From assembly GCA_937890245.1 (NCBI GenBank), contig CALACF010000494.1, forward strand, positions 1 to 6,087: a stretch of DNA of 6,087 nucleotides, written 5' to 3'. Both the position numbers and the translations under genes were made by a program. The notes under the pieces are model-generated. The model was not told where the DNA came from. It searched no databases and was given only the letters and a program-made list of their open reading frames with translations. This DNA comes from an uncultured Flavobacteriales bacterium. Its GTDB lineage: Bacteria > Bacteroidota > Bacteroidia > Flavobacteriales_D > Sanyastnellaceae. This document shows positions 5,254 through 6,087 of this stretch, in pieces. The stretch's first letter is position 1. Each line of letters opens with the position of its first letter.

Positions 5254-6084
5254 GTGACTTGGTGGGAGTCCATTTTACTGGGCCTGATTCAGGGCTTGAC
5301 CGAGTTTTTACCGGTTTCCTCTAGCGGCCATCTTGAGCTGGGCAAGGCGCTCTTCGGTATTGAAAACGGCGGACTCGCTTTTACTGTTCTCGTCCATGGC
5401 GCTACGGCCATGAGCACCATCGTCGTCTTCCGGGCGGACATCCTCCAACTCCTGCGCGAAATGCTGACCCGCACCGCGGCCGGCCTTCAAGCGCGCAAGT
5501 TTGCCGGCTGGATTCTCCTCTCCATGATCCCTGTGGGCATCGTCGGCTTCAGCGCCCGCGACTTCTTGGAGGCCCATGCGGAAGGCCAAGTTGGGGTGGT
5601 CGGTGCGGCGCTGCTCGTGACTGCGGCCCTGCTGTGGTTTGCCCATTCCCGGCACGAATCCTTCAAGGCCAATTCTACAAGCGATCGACCCATATCCACC
5701 CGTACTGCCATTTGGATGGGCCTCGCCCAAGCCATCGCCATTGTTCCGGGCGTCTCCCGAAGTGGCGCCACCATTTCAACGGGATTGCTGCTGGGGCTGT
5801 CGCCCGCCACTGCTGCGCGCTTCAGTTTCCTTATGGTGCTTCCGCCAATCTTGGGCATGACGGCCCTCGAGGTGAAAGACCTGCTCGAGGCGCCGGCCCT
5901 GCTCGACGGACAAACCAGCGTGACGTACGCCTGGCACATTCTCGCACTCGGCGCAGCAGCTGCGTTTATCAGCGGCCTCTGGGCGTGCAAATGGATGATG
6001 CGTGGCCTCATCCGCGGTGGACTGAAAGGCTTCGCTATCTACTGCGCTGTCGCGGGTTTCATCGCATTGATTACCACAGTGTAA
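5254..6084 (+). CDS. uppP: Undecaprenyl-diphosphatase UppP (BacA)
   Basis: Polytopic membrane enzyme that removes a phosphate from undecaprenyl pyrophosphate, renewing the lipid carrier for peptidoglycan and surface polysaccharide synthesis; overproduction of the family gives bacitracin resistance. The 276-residue length is normal. The first signature is QGLTEFLPVSSSGH (13-26), holding the (E/Q)xxxE pair as Gln13/Glu17 and His26. The second is PGVSRSGAT (165-173) with the catalytic Arg169. LVHGAT (46-51) and several hydrophobic helices through to the C-terminus also fit. Translation starts at GTG 5254, 3 bp after the DUF3098 stop, and the product begins MTWWESILLGLIQG, a typical N-terminus. 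The gene is complete; its TAA ends 3 bp before the window edge. In Bacteroidota truB often follows, but nothing of it is visible here. Confidence 0.97.
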   Translation: MTWWESILLGLIQGLTEFLPVSSSGHLELGKALFGIENGGLAFTVLVHGATAMSTIVVFRADILQLLREMLTRTAAGLQARKFAGWILLSMIPVGIVGFSARDFLEAHAEGQVGVVGAALLVTAALLWFAHSRHESFKANSTSDRPISTRTAIWMGLAQAIAIVPGVSRSGATISTGLLLGLSPATAARFSFLMVLPPILGMTALEVKDLLEAPALLDGQTSVTYAWHILALGAAAAFISGLWACKWMMRGLIRGGLKGFAIYCAVAGFIALITTV

Positions 6085-6087
6085 AAC

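Noticed and set aside
5487..6011. Minus-strand open frame of 174 residues inside uppP
   Set aside because: Antisense to strongly conserved uppP motifs; composition rich in Arg, Ala and Ser with no domain.
1..6087. A novel defence, mobile or biosynthetic system
   Set aside because: Every gene belongs to a recognisable housekeeping or envelope family, spacing is operon-like, and there are no transposase, integrase, toxin-antitoxin, CRISPR or attachment-site signs.

Overview
This 6.1 kb window looks like chromosomal DNA from a member of the Bacteroidota, and probably a G+C-rich one (well above 50% by eye). Three things point there. The first is a DUF4837-type lipoprotein. The second is the order ftsX, DUF3098, uppP; I know both of these as Bacteroidota traits. 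The third is that initiation regions lack clear Shine-Dalgarno sequences. I cannot place it to genus.

All genes lie on the + strand and are packed almost without gaps. Positions 1-57 are an AT-rich leader. Then come panC (58-954, pantothenate synthetase), tatA (993-1238, Tat translocase subunit), a secreted lytic transglycosylase with LysM modules (1235-2560), a DUF4837 lipoprotein (2586-3674), a SlyD-like FKBP peptidyl-prolyl isomerase (3676-4101), ftsX (4098-4949), a small DUF3098 membrane protein (4975-5250) and uppP (5254-6084, undecaprenyl-diphosphatase). The longest gap between genes is 38 bp. Two junctions are 4-bp GTGA overlaps and one gap is a single base, so the run reads as one long operon or two abutting ones. 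No RNA gene, mobile element, CRISPR array or convincing terminator is visible, and no stretch over 300 bp lacks a gene.

Apart from panC, the theme is the cell envelope: protein export (TatA), peptidoglycan cleavage (transglycosylase), control of septal hydrolysis (FtsX), lipid carrier recycling for wall synthesis (UppP), and two envelope proteins of unknown role (DUF4837, DUF3098). The SlyD-like protein is cytoplasmic and sits between the two envelope modules.

The window is mostly ordinary core genome. I found no defence island or clearly new system. The points most worth a second look are a 21-bp tandem duplication that doubles the lipobox of the DUF4837 protein, an Arg/Asp-repeat tail on TatA built from an 18-bp DNA repeat, a Bacteroidota-type -7 promoter match just before the DUF3098 start, and the shared operon of TatA and a SlyD-like chaperone.
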